Of a stretch of 64,000 nt of DNA, positions 1 to 13,872 are shown in pieces. The translations under genes were made by a program, and so were the position numbers. Position 1 is the first letter of the stretch, and each line of letters begins with the position of its first letter. This DNA is from Orbilia blumenaviensis (lineage: Eukaryota; Ascomycota; Orbiliomycetes; Orbiliales; Orbiliaceae). Where the stretch lies: contig JAVHNS010000004.1 of the NCBI GenBank assembly GCA_036872755.1, positions 1-64,000 of the forward strand, read 5' to 3'. The notes beneath the pieces are model-generated. The model made no database searches. It was not told the origin of the DNA and saw only the letters and a list, made by a program, of their open reading frames with translations.

Positions 1-931
1 TTTTATTATTATATTTATTATAATTATAATTATATTAATTATATTAATTACTTTTATGATTAATAAATTATTAATATATTTAATATAATATAAATTTTAT
101 TAAATATAATAAATAAAAAATTAATTTTGTAAAATTTATATTTAATTTATATTATTATTTTTTTTAAATATTAATAATAATTATTTTTTTTAATATTATT
201 TTAATTATAATATAAAATATATTTATAAATTATATTTAAATATTAATATATTTATATTATAATTTTTAATATTTTTTAATAAATATATGAAAATACTATT
301 TTAATTTAATTATAATATAAATTAAATCAATTTTACTACTTTAAATAATATATATAACAAATTTTAACATATTTTAATAAAATTGTATATTTTTTTTTAA
401 TAATAATTATTTGTTATTTTTTTGATAATTATATATTTAGATTTATAAAATTTAATTTTATTTTTCGATTAAATATATTAAATTAATTAAATACATTTTT
501 ATAATATTTTTTTTAATTAATTTATACAATTTTATTAATATAATTATATATAATTTGTAATCTTCAAAATTATTTAATTTTACTTATATTTTTAATTTTA
601 TATTATAATATAAAAATCTTTTTTATTTTATATATTATAAAGAAGTCTTTTATAATTATAAAAAAATTATTAATATAATAATTATTATATTGTTTGTAAT
701 ATAGAAGTATTTATTTACTAAACTTATTTTTATTTTAAGTAAAAAATCTTTATTTAAAAAAATATTATATAAATTATTATTTTATAAATATAAAACTTAT
801 TTTACTTTATGTAAGAACTTAAATAATAAAAATATTTTTATTTTATTTTTCATTATATAATTTTTTAATATAACTATAATAATTTATTTTGATTTAAATA
901 AAACAATATTAAAAAAATTATTTTAATATTT
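1..931. other. AT-rich, RIP-like gene desert (left end)
   Basis: The sequence is almost entirely A and T, with stop codons in every frame and no recognisable gene. It matches the composition of the RIP-mutated repeats further right, so it is probably an eroded repeat, but I could not match it to a specific element. Confidence 0.7.
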
Positions 932-1728
932 CATCAGCAAAAAAAAGTGTTGGCTTCCCGGACTTCTGAAGCCGATAAACCCAGAAGCCTCTTAATTTAG
1001 AAGTGCTTCTGGAAACCTAAAAAACTAGGAGAATCTAATGTAAAAAAGGAGCAATTTAATAATAACCTCAGTATAATTTAGCACCTTCAATAAAAATTAA
1101 AAACACCTAATTATTAATTAATTATTATTAAATTACCCCTTTAAAAATCAAAATTATTTTTAAATTTTTATTTATAAATATATAAAATATTAATATTTAT
1201 ATAATTAATATAATTATAATAATGAATTTATATAAAATTGATATATTTTATAATTATTATAGATGTTTTACAATTATTATAAATTTTTAAATATTTAAAA
1301 TTATTAATTTTAATATTATTTTAATGTGATTTTTATGAAAAAAATTACAAGTTAGTAAATTTCTAAATGTGCAAATAAAAAATTTATAAATTTGTGGATA
1401 AAATTAAAAAAATGGTAAAAAAAAAAGTAGGATTAATTATAAAAATTCTAATTAAAATTCAGACTTTTTTATTATATAAAAAAAGGCATAAATTTTGTTA
1501 AAATAACATTCAGAAGCACTTACTTAATATTATGATTATTTAACACTATATGTATAATTATTTTATAATTTTATTAATTTCTACACCAATTTAATAACAT
1601 TTAATTTTTATTAATATTAAGTACAAAATATTATGTTTTTAGAATTTTATAGAATAGTTTTTGAGAATTCTGCTGGCTTCCACTGTTCTATATAATGGCT
1701 TCCAGAGGTCTTTATGTTTTTGCTGATG
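932..1728. mobile_element. Short DNA-transposon-like element with 12-bp terminal inverted repeats
   Basis: The segment starts with CATCAGCAAAAA at 932 and ends with its exact reverse complement, TTTTTGCTGATG, at 1717-1728. Next to both ends are islands of normal base composition (about 940-1050 and 1665-1715) in otherwise AT-only DNA. They contain repeated short words such as GGCTTCC and AGAAGCACTT or its complement. The element is about 797 bp with no coding capacity, so it resembles a non-autonomous, MITE-like relic. I see no convincing target-site duplication and cannot assign a superfamily. The family call is open; the inverted ends are directly visible. Confidence 0.5.
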
Positions 1729-4477
1729 TTAATTAATAAATTTTCAAATTTAAAATTATAATTAAAATTAATAATGTATATATTATATGTAAATTTATTA
1801 TTAAAATATAAATATTTATGTAATATATATTAAATCTTTATTTATATTTTTTTGTTATAAATTTTGTTTTATATAAAATTTTATTTTTTATATATTTATA
1901 AATAAAAATTTAATATATATTTATTAATTTTATTTTAAATAATATTTTTAAAAACTTATACTATACTTTATTTTTATATAATAAATTAATTTTTTTATAT
2001 ATAACTTTATTTTATTTTTTTATTTTAATTAAAATTATAATTTTTTTATAAAATTAAAAATAAAATAAAATTAATTATTATATTATTTATTATTATAAAT
2101 GTAATAATTATATTTATTAAATTTTTGTTATTAAAATATTTAATTATAATTGTATAAAATATATGTATAATTTTAAATTTATAAAAACTTATAAATATTT
2201 TTATAATTATATTAATTTTTTATAATTTATTATTTTTTTATAAAATAATTTGTTTTTTTATAATTTTATTTATAACAATTATAATGTTTTTATTATTTTT
2301 TTTAAAATTTTAAATATTAAATATAAAATTATTAATAAAAATTAAAAAATTTAATTAAATATAGAATTTTTAATAAGTAAAATATTAAAATATATTTTTT
2401 TAATATTATATAATTTTTTTAATTTTTTATTAATATTATACTTTTAAATTTTAAAAATATTAAAGTTAATAAATTAATATTAATATTTATTTTTTTTTAA
2501 TATTATCTATTAATAAAATATATATTAAAATCTTTTTTTATAAATATAAAGTTTTTAATAAATATAATATTTTATATAATTGAAATTATATGTTTTTATA
2601 AATTTTAGATTTTATTATTTTAAAATTATTATATAATTTAAAAAAATATTTTTTTGTAACATTGGTTCAGAAGTTTTTATTTTTATTTTTTAAATATATA
2701 TAAAATATTTAAATAAATATAAGTAATTATATTTTACCTTTAAATTAATAGATTATTTATATAAAAATATAAATTTTAAAATAATTAATTGATTATTTAT
2801 GGTATAAAAAATATTTTAAATTAAAAAATTTTAAATAATTTTAATTTTATAAATAGATCTTAATTTTTATGTAATTTTAATTGTATGTTTTATAATTTTA
2901 TTTATTTATATATATACAAAATAAAAGTTTTAATTTTTATATTATATTTAAAATTAAATTTTTAAATCTTTGTTTATAAAAATTTTTTTATATTGTTTAT
3001 ATAATTATAATTTTAAAATTAAAATTAAGTTTTTTTTTTATTTATATAATAAATTATATAAAGCAAACTTAATATTTATTTTTTTATACAAAAAAATATA
3101 TTTATTTTATTTTAATAATTTTATTTATAATTATAAATATATATTTTACTTTTTTATATAATTTATTTATAAAATCTAAATATTATTTATATAAAATATA
3201 ATTTTAAATAAATTTATTATATTTATATAAATATATTTAAAAAATTATATTTTTTTATTAATGAAAAAATTTATATTTTAATATATAATATTTTTTTTTT
3301 AAAATATAAAATTTATAAATTAAATTATTCTATTTATTAAATAATAATATTATTTTAATTTAAATTATAATCTTATATATTCTTTTTTAGTTTATATGGT
3401 TTAACTTTTTATAATATATTTATTATTTTAATTATAAAAATAATAATTAAAAAATTTTAATATTATTATTAAAACTAAAATTTTTTAAAAAAAATGTTAT
3501 TTTTTTTTTAATATAAATTTAATAATCTTTTTTAATATATAAAATTTTATATTAAAATTAAAAAAAAAATTTATTATTAAATAATTCTTTTTAATACAAA
3601 TTTAGTAAAATTTAAATTATATATTTATATTTTTATTTATTAATTTTATAATAAAGTAAAAATTTAATATTATTTAAAATATATAAAAAAAATTTTATAT
3701 ATTTAAAATAAAAATAAAAATAAAAATAATAATTTATTTATATTTTTTAATTAATATAATAAAATTATTTTTTAATTATATATATTTTTAGTAAATAAAA
3801 TTAAATTCTTATAAAACTAATTATTTATTTTTGAGTTTAAATATTATATAAATAAAATAATATTATTTATTATTTTATTTATAATATTTAATAGTATAAT
3901 ATAAGAAATATATTACATAATTTTTATATAATAAAATAAATATTAATTTTAGTTTTAATTTTATAATCTTAAAATTTTAAATATATATATTTTATTTAAT
4001 ATTTTTTTTAAGTAATTAGTTTTATTACAAATAAAATATAAAAAATATATAATTTTTTTTATTTAAATTTAGAATATAATTTATTTTTAAAATTTGAAAT
4101 TTATTGATTTAAATTTGGTTATATATTTAAATCTATAATATATTTATGTTTTTTTTTTTAATATATTAAATATTATAATTACTATTAGATTTAATATTTT
4201 TAATATATTTTAAAAGATATTAATTTTTTATTTTAACTTAATGATATTTTTTTAAATGTTTTTTATATTTTTCTTTATAAATAAATTATAAAGTAATAAA
4301 ATTTTTAAATTATTAAGAATTTATTTTATTTTTTTATGAAAAAATACAATATTAATAAATAATTAAATAAAGAATTTAATAACTACATTTAAAATTATAT
4401 AAAAAATATTAAATATTATATTTATAAAAATAAAATCTTTAAATTTTTTAATTATAAATTTATAATATTTTTTTTAT
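1729..4477. other. AT-rich, T-biased repeat-like desert
   Basis: Nothing in this stretch codes. The + strand is T-rich, the opposite bias to the A-rich Gypsy interior at 9-13 kb. That would fit a RIP-degraded element lying on the minus strand, but I found no recognisable motif. The longest open frame (2970-3161) is low-complexity Phe/Ile/Lys/Tyr and is not a gene. Confidence 0.6.
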
Positions 4478-4482
4478 ATATC
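4478..4482. other. 5-bp target-site duplication (left), ATATC
   Basis: ATATC directly precedes the TG that opens the left LTR. The identical pentamer follows the CA that closes the right LTR at 14490-14494. Five-bp duplications are usual for Ty3/Gypsy integration. Confidence 0.8.
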
Positions 4483-6663
4483 TGTAACGAAGCTCTTTCA
4501 GCATAATAAACTCCAAGTAGAAATCTAGTTGGTTGAAAGAGTTTTCAAAATGATTATAAAAATATCTAAATAATATTATAATTAAAAAAAAAATTATATA
4601 ATGTAATATAAATTATAGATTTAAAATAAAAAAATATTTAAATTTAATTTTTAAAATTTATAAAATAATATTATTTATATTATTTTAGTTTATATAATAA
4701 TATAATTTATTTAGATTTTTATTTTATATAAATTTTTAATTTATTAAAAAATAATTTTTATTTAATTTAATATTTTATATATTTAAATATTTAATTTAGA
4801 TTTATTTTTTATTTAATTTAATATTTTGTATATTTAAATGTTTAATTTAAATTTATTTTTTGTTTAATTTAATATTTTATATATTTGAATGTTTAATTTA
4901 GATTTAATTTTTGTTTAATGCCCGACTGCAGTATTGCAGGAGGGTTAGAGTTGAACCAGTGTGAGGTGTAATCCATATCAGATTTACTAAAAAATATGTT
5001 GTTTTTGGTGAATTTAGAGAAAAGTTTTTCGGATTTTTGTTATACAAATTTGTATGGGATTTTTGAAATCTTAATAATTTTAATACTAATTTTCAAGTCT
5101 TGGTAAAAAGTTGCTAAGAATTTTTGAAAATTGACTTTGATAAAAGTTTTTATTATTTTTGTTTTTTTAAGTTTAAGTTTTTAAAATTTTAATATAGTTT
5201 TTTTTAATTTTTTATTTAGATTTGATTAAGTATATAGGTTTATAAATACATTTTTTTTATTTTTTTTATTTTTTTTTATTAAGTTATTTTTAACCAAAAT
5301 TATAAACATAAACCAATTTTCTTATTTAAATTTATATATATATATATATTATTATATTACAATTTATTTAGTTTTTACCACCAAAATAATCACGTAACAC
5401 ATATAAAATTTGACTTCAAAATTTAAAATTTTTTTAAAATTATTTCAATTATTTTTAGTTTTTGCATACAAAATCATCACGTAACACATACAAAATCTAA
5501 CTTTAAAATTTAAAAATTAATTTTAATTTAATTTAATTTTTGATTATTTTAATTTAATTTTTAATTTTTACATACAAAATAATCACGTAATAAACACAAA
5601 AACTATATATATATATATATATTTATTTTTATTTTTATTTTTAATTTTATTTTTATTTTTAATTTTATTTTTATTTTTATTTATATTTTTATTTATATTT
5701 TTATTTTTATTTTTATTTTTATTTTTATTTTTATTTTTATTTTTACTTTTAATTCTATTTTTATTTTTATTATTATATTAATAATTATTATATAATCTTT
5801 ATTATTATATTAATAATTGTATTTATTATATATTAATTTTAATATTAATTAAGTATTATATTAATAATTATATTAATTATATTTATTACTTTTAATATTA
5901 CTTAATTATTATATTAATTATTATTTAATTATTATTATTATAAATATTTTAAATAAATTTATAAATAATTATTTAATCATTATTATGATTATAAATATTT
6001 TAAAAATTATAATTTTATTAATTTAATAATATTATTTTAATTATTTTAATTATTTTGATTATAATATAATTATCTTTATTTAAAATTTAATTTTATATTT
6101 CAGTTTATTTAAATTAAAATTTAGTTATATAATAATAGGATAAAAATAATATAATAATTATATAATTAATATTTTATAACTATTTAATTATTATAAGTAG
6201 AATAATAAAAAGAATAATTATAATAATAGTAAATTTATTTATTTTTATAATTAATTGAAAGTAAAATTATAATAATTATTATAATTGTAAATATATAATA
6301 AAAATATATTTTATTATTATTTTTTAAATATTCTTATTCTAAAATTATAAGTTAGTATTATTATAACATAAATAAATTTAATACAAATTAATTTTTATTT
6401 TATTATAAAAATATATTATAGAAAGTACTAGATATGATTAAGATGTGGCAGTCGGGTTTGAGTGCTGCGCAGCAGCCTCCTAGTTTAATATTATATTTTT
6501 TTTATCAATTATTTATTTAAATTATTATATTTATTATTATATATTTAAAAAATTAAGTAATAATTTAAATATTAATTTATATTTATATTAATATTTTATT
6601 TTTATTTTATAATATTTATATATTATTTTAATATTTTAATTAGTATTTATATAATTTTTTATA
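4483..6663 (+). repeat. Left (5') LTR of the Gypsy element, split by Helitron-like copy 1
   Basis: It begins TGTAACGAAGCTC at 4483, with a little non-RIPed sequence kept up to about 4550. It aligns to the right LTR through 4918, resumes at 6484 after the insertion, and ends at the position equivalent to TTACA (here TTATA, one C-to-T change). Length without the insertion is 616 bp. It has more T/A transitions than the right LTR in its second half and fewer in its first 70 bp, so the two LTRs were mutated independently. Confidence 0.85.
4919..6483 (+). mobile_element. Helitron2/Helentron-like non-autonomous element, copy 1 (in the 5' LTR)
   Basis: The 5' end reads TGCCCGACTGCAGTATTGCA. The 3' end has the inverted word GCAGTCGGG (6449-6457), then a hairpin (TGCTGCGCAGCA), then a terminal CTAG at 6480-6483 followed by T. 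An inverted repeat that is terminal at the 5' end but internal to a hairpin at the 3' end is the asymmetric arrangement described for Helitron2/Helentron elements. The element is 1,565 bp with no helicase ORF. It contains a (TTTTTA)n array (about 5620-5770) and three diverged copies of a CAAAATnnTCACGT word. It is more RIPed than copy 2. The exact first base (4919 or 4920) is ambiguous by one T. Confidence 0.75.
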
Positions 6664-6854
6664 TTTTATTATTTTATAATTTTATTAATTTAATATTTAA
6701 ATATTAACTATAATTTTATTAAAAAGTAAAAATTTTAAAAAAAAAAATATTAAAAATAAAATTATAATTATTATTTTATTAAAATTTATTATTAAATAAA
6801 TTAAAGTTATAATAATAATTTTTAAATATTTTAGAAATAATATATTTATAATAA
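6664..6854 (+). other. Start of the Gypsy interior (RIPed leader)
   Basis: This is the stretch between the left LTR and Helitron-like copy 2. It should contain the tRNA primer-binding site, but the sequence is A/T only and no site can be read. Confidence 0.5.
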
Positions 6855-8791
6855 TGCCCGACTGCAGTATTGCAGGAGGGTTAGAGTTGAACCAGCGCGA
6901 GGCGCGATCCATATGAGATCTGCCAAAAAATGTGTTGTTTTTGGCGAACTTAGACAAAATTTTTTTTGATTTTTGCCATACAAATTTCTATGGGATTTTT
7001 GCAATCTTGGCAGATCTTGGCATTATTTTCAAGTCTTGGCAAAAAGTTGCTAAGAAATTAAAAAAATTAACTCTGACAAAAGTCTTTCCCATTTTTGTTT
7101 CTTTAAGTCTACGTTCCTAAAATTTTAATATCATTTTCTTTAGCCTTTTATCTAGGATTGATTAAATACACAGATCTATAATTACTTTTTTAATATTTTT
7201 TTTATTTTTTTTTATTAAGTCACTTTTAGCTAAAATCATAGGCATAAAACAATTTTTTTATTTAAATTTTAAATATAATTTTAATTTAATTTAGTTTTTG
7301 CATGCAAAATGGTCACGTGACACATACAAAATCTGACTTCAAAATTCAAAAATTATTTTCAATTTATTTTCATTTTTATATTATTTTTATTATATTCTTA
7401 GTTTTTGTATGCAAAATGGTCACGTGATCCACACAAAAACTATTTATATATATCTTATTTTTATTTTCTTTTTTGTTTTTGTTTTCTTTTTTATTTTTAT
7501 TTTCTTTTTTATTTTTATTTTTATTTTTATTTTTATTTTTATTTTTATTTTTATTTTTATTTTTAATTATTTAATTTAATTTCATTTAATTTAATCTAAT
7601 TCAATTCAATTCAATTCAATTCAATCTATATTAATTTAATCTAATTTAATTTAATTTCACTTAATCTTATTTCCTTGAATTTAAGTTAAATTTATTTTTT
7701 TAATTATATATATTTTTATATATGTATAAATTGAATAAAGATAAAATTAATTAAAAACTTTTTTATCATTACTTTAATTATTAATTTAATTATTAATGAT
7801 TATTATATAATTTTAATTATTATATTATATTAATAATTATATTAATTATATATCTTAATTTTAATATCAATTAAATATTATATTAATAACTATATTAAAT
7901 ATATTTAATTTAATATCAATTACTATATTAATTATTATTTAATTAACATTATAAATAAATATAAAATACTATTTTAATTATATCAATAATTTAATTAATT
8001 ATTATATAAATTATAATAATAAAAATTATTATTTTAATTATTTTATATTATATTAATTAATATGATAATTATATATACTTTTTTAATACAAAGTTAAATA
8101 TTAAATAAATATTAATTATATAATATTAATTTAAACTTTATATAATTGTTCAAGTTTTTTAATAAATAACTTAATATTTTTATATTTATTAAATTTATAT
8201 TTATTAAATTATAAATTTATAAATATTTAATATTTATTATATAAATATTTTTATAATACTTTTAGATTAATTTATAAATAAATAATTAATTGTTATTATT
8301 ATTATAAAAGTTTTAAAAATCATAATGTTATTAATTTAATTATAGTATTTTGATTATTTTAATGATTATAATATAATTATTGAAATTTAAAAATTTAATT
8401 TTAAATTTCAGTTTATTTAAATTTTTATTTAATTATTATTAAGTATATAATTATAAAATAAAAATAATATAAGAATAATAATTATAATAATAAAAATGAT
8501 AATTATAATAATAATAAATTTATTTATTGTTATAATCAATTTAAAATAAAATACTCATTATTAATAAAGTTATTAAATAATAATTAGTATTTTATTAAGT
8601 GAATCAAAATTTATTTAATTATTGTTCCTTAATTATTTTTATTATAAGTTAATATTATTTTATAATAATAACATAAATTAATCTAATATAAATTAATTTC
8701 TATTTTATTATAAAATATATTATAGAAAGTATTATCTAGATATGATTAAGATGTGGCAGTCGGGTTTGAGTGCTGCGCAGCAGCCTCCTAG
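6855..8791 (+). mobile_element. Helitron2/Helentron-like non-autonomous element, copy 2 (best preserved)
   Basis: The termini match copy 1: TGCCCGACTGCAG at 6855 and GCAGTCGGG, hairpin, CTAG ending at 8791. The first 600 bp keep CpG and GC words that copy 1 has lost: CGCGAGGCGCG here against TGTGAGGTGTA there, and GTCACGTGAC against ATCACGTAAC. It contains two tandem-like copies of a GCAAAATGGTCACGTGA word (about 7304-7320 and 7411-7427) and a (TTTTTA)n array at about 7497-7565. It is 1,937 bp and non-coding. The ORFs seen here on either strand run through the low-complexity DNA and look fortuitous. Confidence 0.75.
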
Positions 8792-11700
8792 TTTTAGTAA
8801 TTATTTTAAATATTAAGTTTTTAGATTTTGATTTTTTTAATAATATTAAATTATATAAATTATGAAATTTTTTGATTTAATTTAATAATAAATATAAAAA
8901 AAAGATTATTAAATTTATTATATTTAAAAAAAAAATTATATATATTATTAATTTTTTTAAAAAAAATTTAATAAAATTAATTTTTAATAAATATAATATT
9001 AATAAAAAAATATAAGATTAAAATATTTATATTAAATTTATTATATAATTTAAAAAAAAATTAAAAAATTTAAAATAAACTAATAAATTATTTTTAATTT
9101 ATTTAATAAAATTTAAATAATTAATAAAATAATTAAATTATAATAATATTATTTAAATTACATATTTATAATATAGGTTATATATAAAAATAAAAGAATT
9201 TTTAATTATTAAAAAAATATTTTTTAAGGATTTTAATAATTTTATTATATTATATTAATATTTTAATAATAATTAATAAATATTAAATATAAAAAAAAAG
9301 TTTTGAAACTTGAATAATAAAGGATTTTAAAAAAAGAATATTTTAATTTTAATATTAAAAAAATTAATTAAAATTAATAATAATAAATAATTTTAGTAAA
9401 TATAAAAAAATAATTATTTTAAACTTAAACTTATAAATTAATTTATTGAAAATATTAGGAAATGATTAATTTTAAAAAAAAAAAATAAATAATAAACCCA
9501 AAAATTTTACTTATATTATAATAAAAAAAAATATTTTATAAATAATTATTTAAATAAAAAAAATATAAAAAAATAAAGTAAATAAGTTTTTTATAATTTT
9601 TATTTAATTAAAAATTAAAATATTAAAGATTTCATATACAAAAAATTCTAAAATAAAATTAATTTTATTATAAAATAATAATATTAAAAGATTTTTAATA
9701 AAATAATAAAAAAAAACTAAGTTTATTTATAAATTGTGATATACAAAAAAACAAAAAATTATTTATTATTTTAAGAAAATTATAATTTTAAAAAACTCTA
9801 TAAATTTTTTTTATATATTTTTTTTCTTATTTAAATTTAAAAAAATTAATACTCCATTTAAATTATATATTAAGATTTTTGTTATTTTATATTTTTATTT
9901 TTATAAACCTATTAATATTTTAATATATTTAAATAATGATAACATAAAAATATATATAAATTATAAATTTATAATTAAAAATAATTTTTTATTTTATTTT
10001 AAAAAAGTTTTTAAAATTATAAAATATTTTAATAAAAATAAAAAATTAATTAAAAAAATAACTCAATTTAAAATAAAAATTTAAAATTATAAAAAAATAA
10101 TTAATATTAATATTATTAATATTATTAAATTATTAAATTTAAGAAAATTATAATATAAAAAATATAATATTTAAATTAATTAAAAAATTAATTAAATTTA
10201 TTTAAATTATATATTTAAAATTATAATTATTAATATAGAAATTTTTAAAAAAATTATAAAATAAAAATTAATTTTTGTTATTTACAACTTAAATAAAAAA
10301 TAAAAATAAATTATATTTATAAATAATATAATTAAATTAATTAAATTAATTAAATTTTTTATAAAATTTTAGGATTTAGTAAAAATATTTTTCTAAAAAA
10401 AAAAAAAATATTTTATTATTAAGAAAAAAAAAGAATATAAAATCTTTATATTATTAAATATTTAATTAATTTGAAAATTAATAAAATTAATAAATAAAAA
10501 ATATTTTAAAATATTTAAAATATGGATTAAAGAAAATACAATCAAAAAATTTATTTAAAAATTTAATAATTTATAAGAAGTACTTATTTTCTTTATTTTT
10601 AAAAAAAATAAAAAATTATAATTTTATATTAATTAAAAAAAATTTAACATTATTATTATTAAAAATTAATGTTTTTTGTTATAAATTAATAAAATTTTAA
10701 ATTAATTAAAAAAAGTTAAATATTTTATTTATTTAAATATTTATAAAATTTATAATTATATTAAAATAATAAAAAAAAGAAAGAAAAAATAATATTTAAA
10801 ATAAAATATAAATATTTTAAATTTTAAATAATATATTTTAAATTAATTAATATTTTAATTATTTTTCAAACATATATTAATAAAATATTATAATTTTTTT
10901 TAAATAAATTTTATATAATTTATTTAAATAATATTTACATATATAATAATTTAAAAAAAAAATATATCCAATATATTAAAAAAATTATTGAAATTTTGTA
11001 AAAAACAGAATTATATATTAAACTCTCCAAATACAAATTTTTTATTAAAGAAATTAAATTTTTAAAATATATAATAAATAATAATAATATTAAAATAGAT
11101 TTTGTTAAAATTCAAAATATATTTAATTAAAAAAAACCAAAAATAATCAAAAATATTTAATTTTTTTTAAGATTTATAAATTTCTATAAATAATTTATTA
11201 AAAATTATATAAAAATAATTAAATCATTTTATAATTTAATAAAAAAAAATAAAATGTTTTATTAAAAAAAATTAAAAAAAGAATTTTTTTGAATTTTTTA
11301 ATAAGTTTTTATAATAAAACCAATTCTAAAACATTAAAATCTAATCCTAAAAATAAAAATAAAAACAAATATTTTAGATTATATATATATTACAATACTT
11401 TTTTAAAAAAACAAAAATAAATTATAATATTTTATAATTTATAAATCAAAAAAAATAATATTAATAAAATACAATTATAATATTTATAATAAAAAATTAT
11501 TATTTCAAATATTTAAAAAATAAAACCAATATTTTATAAATATATATATTTAAATATATATTTTAATAAATTATAAAAATTTAAAATATTTTATAATTAA
11601 ATAATATTTAAAATAAAAATAAATAAAATAAATAAAATATTTATTTTATTATAATTTTAAAATATATTTTATTTTAAAAAAAATTAATATTAAAATTAAT

Positions 11701-13872
11701 ATTTTAATTAAAAAATTGAAAAACCTTTTTTAAAAAAAAAAAAAATAAATATATTAAAAATTAAATTTAAATTTTTTTACTATTTAAAAAAATCTAATAA
11801 ATTAATGTTATAATAATATAAAAAGAATAAAAAATAATTATTTTAAAAAATTTTTATATATAGGATATTATAAAAATATTTAAAAAAAAATAAATAATAT
11901 TTTAAAATTAAAATATTAAAAATAAAAAAATAATAATAAAAATTATATTATAATAGAAGAAAAATAATATTTGATAATAAAAAAATTTATAAAAAAATTT
12001 TAAAATAATATTATAATTATTTTATAATAAAATATTTAAAAAAAATAAAAATATTAAAATTAATTTAAAAATAATATATATAAAATAATTTATAAAAAAA
12101 TATTAATTACTATATAAATAATTATTATATTTATAAACACATTAAAATTTTTAAGAATATATTTTAAAAATTATTATAATTATTTTAAATTATAAAAAAA
12201 AATTAGTAAAATATATTTTTTAATTTAATTATAAAATTATTAAAATCCAAAAAATATAATATAATTTTTATCATTATAAATAAATTTTTTAAAATAATAT
12301 ATTTAATTTTAATTTTTAAAAAATTTAATATAAGAAAATTTATTAAAATATTTTTAAAAAATATATAAAAATTTCATAAATTCTTTAAAAAAATCATATC
12401 AAACCAAAAAAAAAACTTTTTAAATAAATTTTAAAATAAAATCAATAATTAATTTAAAATTTATTATTAATTTAATATTATTTATTATTTTTAAATTAAT
12501 AATTAAATAAAATGTATTAATTTTATTATAAAATAATATTTTAAAATTTATATTAATTATTAATAAAATAATTAGATTAAATAATTATTTTTAATTAAAT
12601 ATTTATATAATAATAAAATTTTAGATATTATTAAAATTTTTTTATTTATTATAAATTATAATTAAAATCTAGTTATATTTAAATTCCAAAAATTTAGAAA
12701 ATTTATCAAAAATTAGAAAATTATTAAATTTATTTAATAAATATTAGAATTATAAAAAAATTTTTAAATAAAAATTAATTATATTATATAAATTTAATAA
12801 AAATAAATAAATAAATAAAAAAAATTAATATTTATATATAAAAAAAAAAATTATATTTAATTAAATATATAAAATATTAAAATAATATATTTTTATTTTA
12901 AATTATTTAATAAAATAAAAAATCTATTTTAAATTTTTAAATTTATTAAAAAATAAATATATAAATTAAAATTTTTTTTTATTATAAAAATTTATTTAAT
13001 TTTTTATATTAATTTATTTTACTTAATATTAAAAAATATATTTTCTGATTAAAATTATAAAAAAAAACTTTTATTAATTATAATAAATAATAAAAAAAAA
13101 TATAAAATTAAAAAAATTTTAAATTTATAAATCTATTATTAAAAATTTTAATATTTTATTTAATAAAAAAATTAAAATAAATTTATTTAATAATTTATTT
13201 TTAATATTATTTATATTTAAAATTTATTTAATAAATTTTATTAATTTCATTTTAATTAATCTAGTTTTTTTGTTTAATATAATAAATTTTGTTTTATTAA
13301 TACCATTTTAATTCTATAAATTAAATAAATTAATTAATATTTTTTAATATTTTAATATATATTAAAATATTTTATCATTATTAAATTTTTTTAATATTTT
13401 AATATTAAAATTTATATATTTTAATTTATATTATAAAATCTTATAGTTATAAATCAAATTAATTAAAATAAAATAAATTATTTCATTAAATATATTTTTT
13501 ATATTATTTAAAAAAAAATAATAAAAAATTATTAAATAAAAAAAATCTATATATTTAATAAATTAACTTTTTAATAAAATAATAATTTTATTAAACACTA
13601 TTAAAAAAAAATTTAATAAATTAATTCTAAATAATCTTAATAATAAATTAAAAATATTTAATAAATTAAAAAATCAAAATCCAACATCTAAAAAATCAAA
13701 AAAAATTAAAAATTTATAAATATAATTATTTAAAAAAATTTTTTATAAAAATAATTATTAAAATTTTATATTATTTAAAATTAACAAATAATATTATTAT
13801 AATAAAAAACTTATTATATTTTTAAATATTAAATTAAAATATTAACAAAATATTAATATTAAAAAAAAATTA
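8792..13872 (+). pseudogene. RIP-destroyed Gypsy gag-pol region
   Basis: The + strand is A-rich, as expected when a coding strand is RIPed. Degenerate but ordered motifs remain. Near 10586-10660 lies a reverse transcriptase block resembling the FxPKKDGKLR...DYR region, with Asp, Gly and Arg codons converted. At 10921-10932 the catalytic YxDD box reads YLNN, both GAT codons having become AAT. At 11170-11208 is the block downstream of RT that normally reads GFxNFYRRFI. At 12375-12430 an integrase-core block reads HKFFKKIISNQKK where HGLPxxIxSDRG is typical. These blocks lie in different frames, so indels add to the point mutations. No intact product is possible. Confidence 0.8.

Noticed and set aside
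2970..3161. 63-codon open frame in the AT-rich block
   Set aside because: Only Phe, Ile, Lys, Tyr, Asn and Leu codons from A/T sequence, with no motif; typical of RIPed DNA.
6697..7120. Open frames on both strands at the 5' end of Helitron-like copy 2
   Set aside because: They run through the conserved non-coding terminus and break in copies 1 and 3; no helicase or Rep motif.
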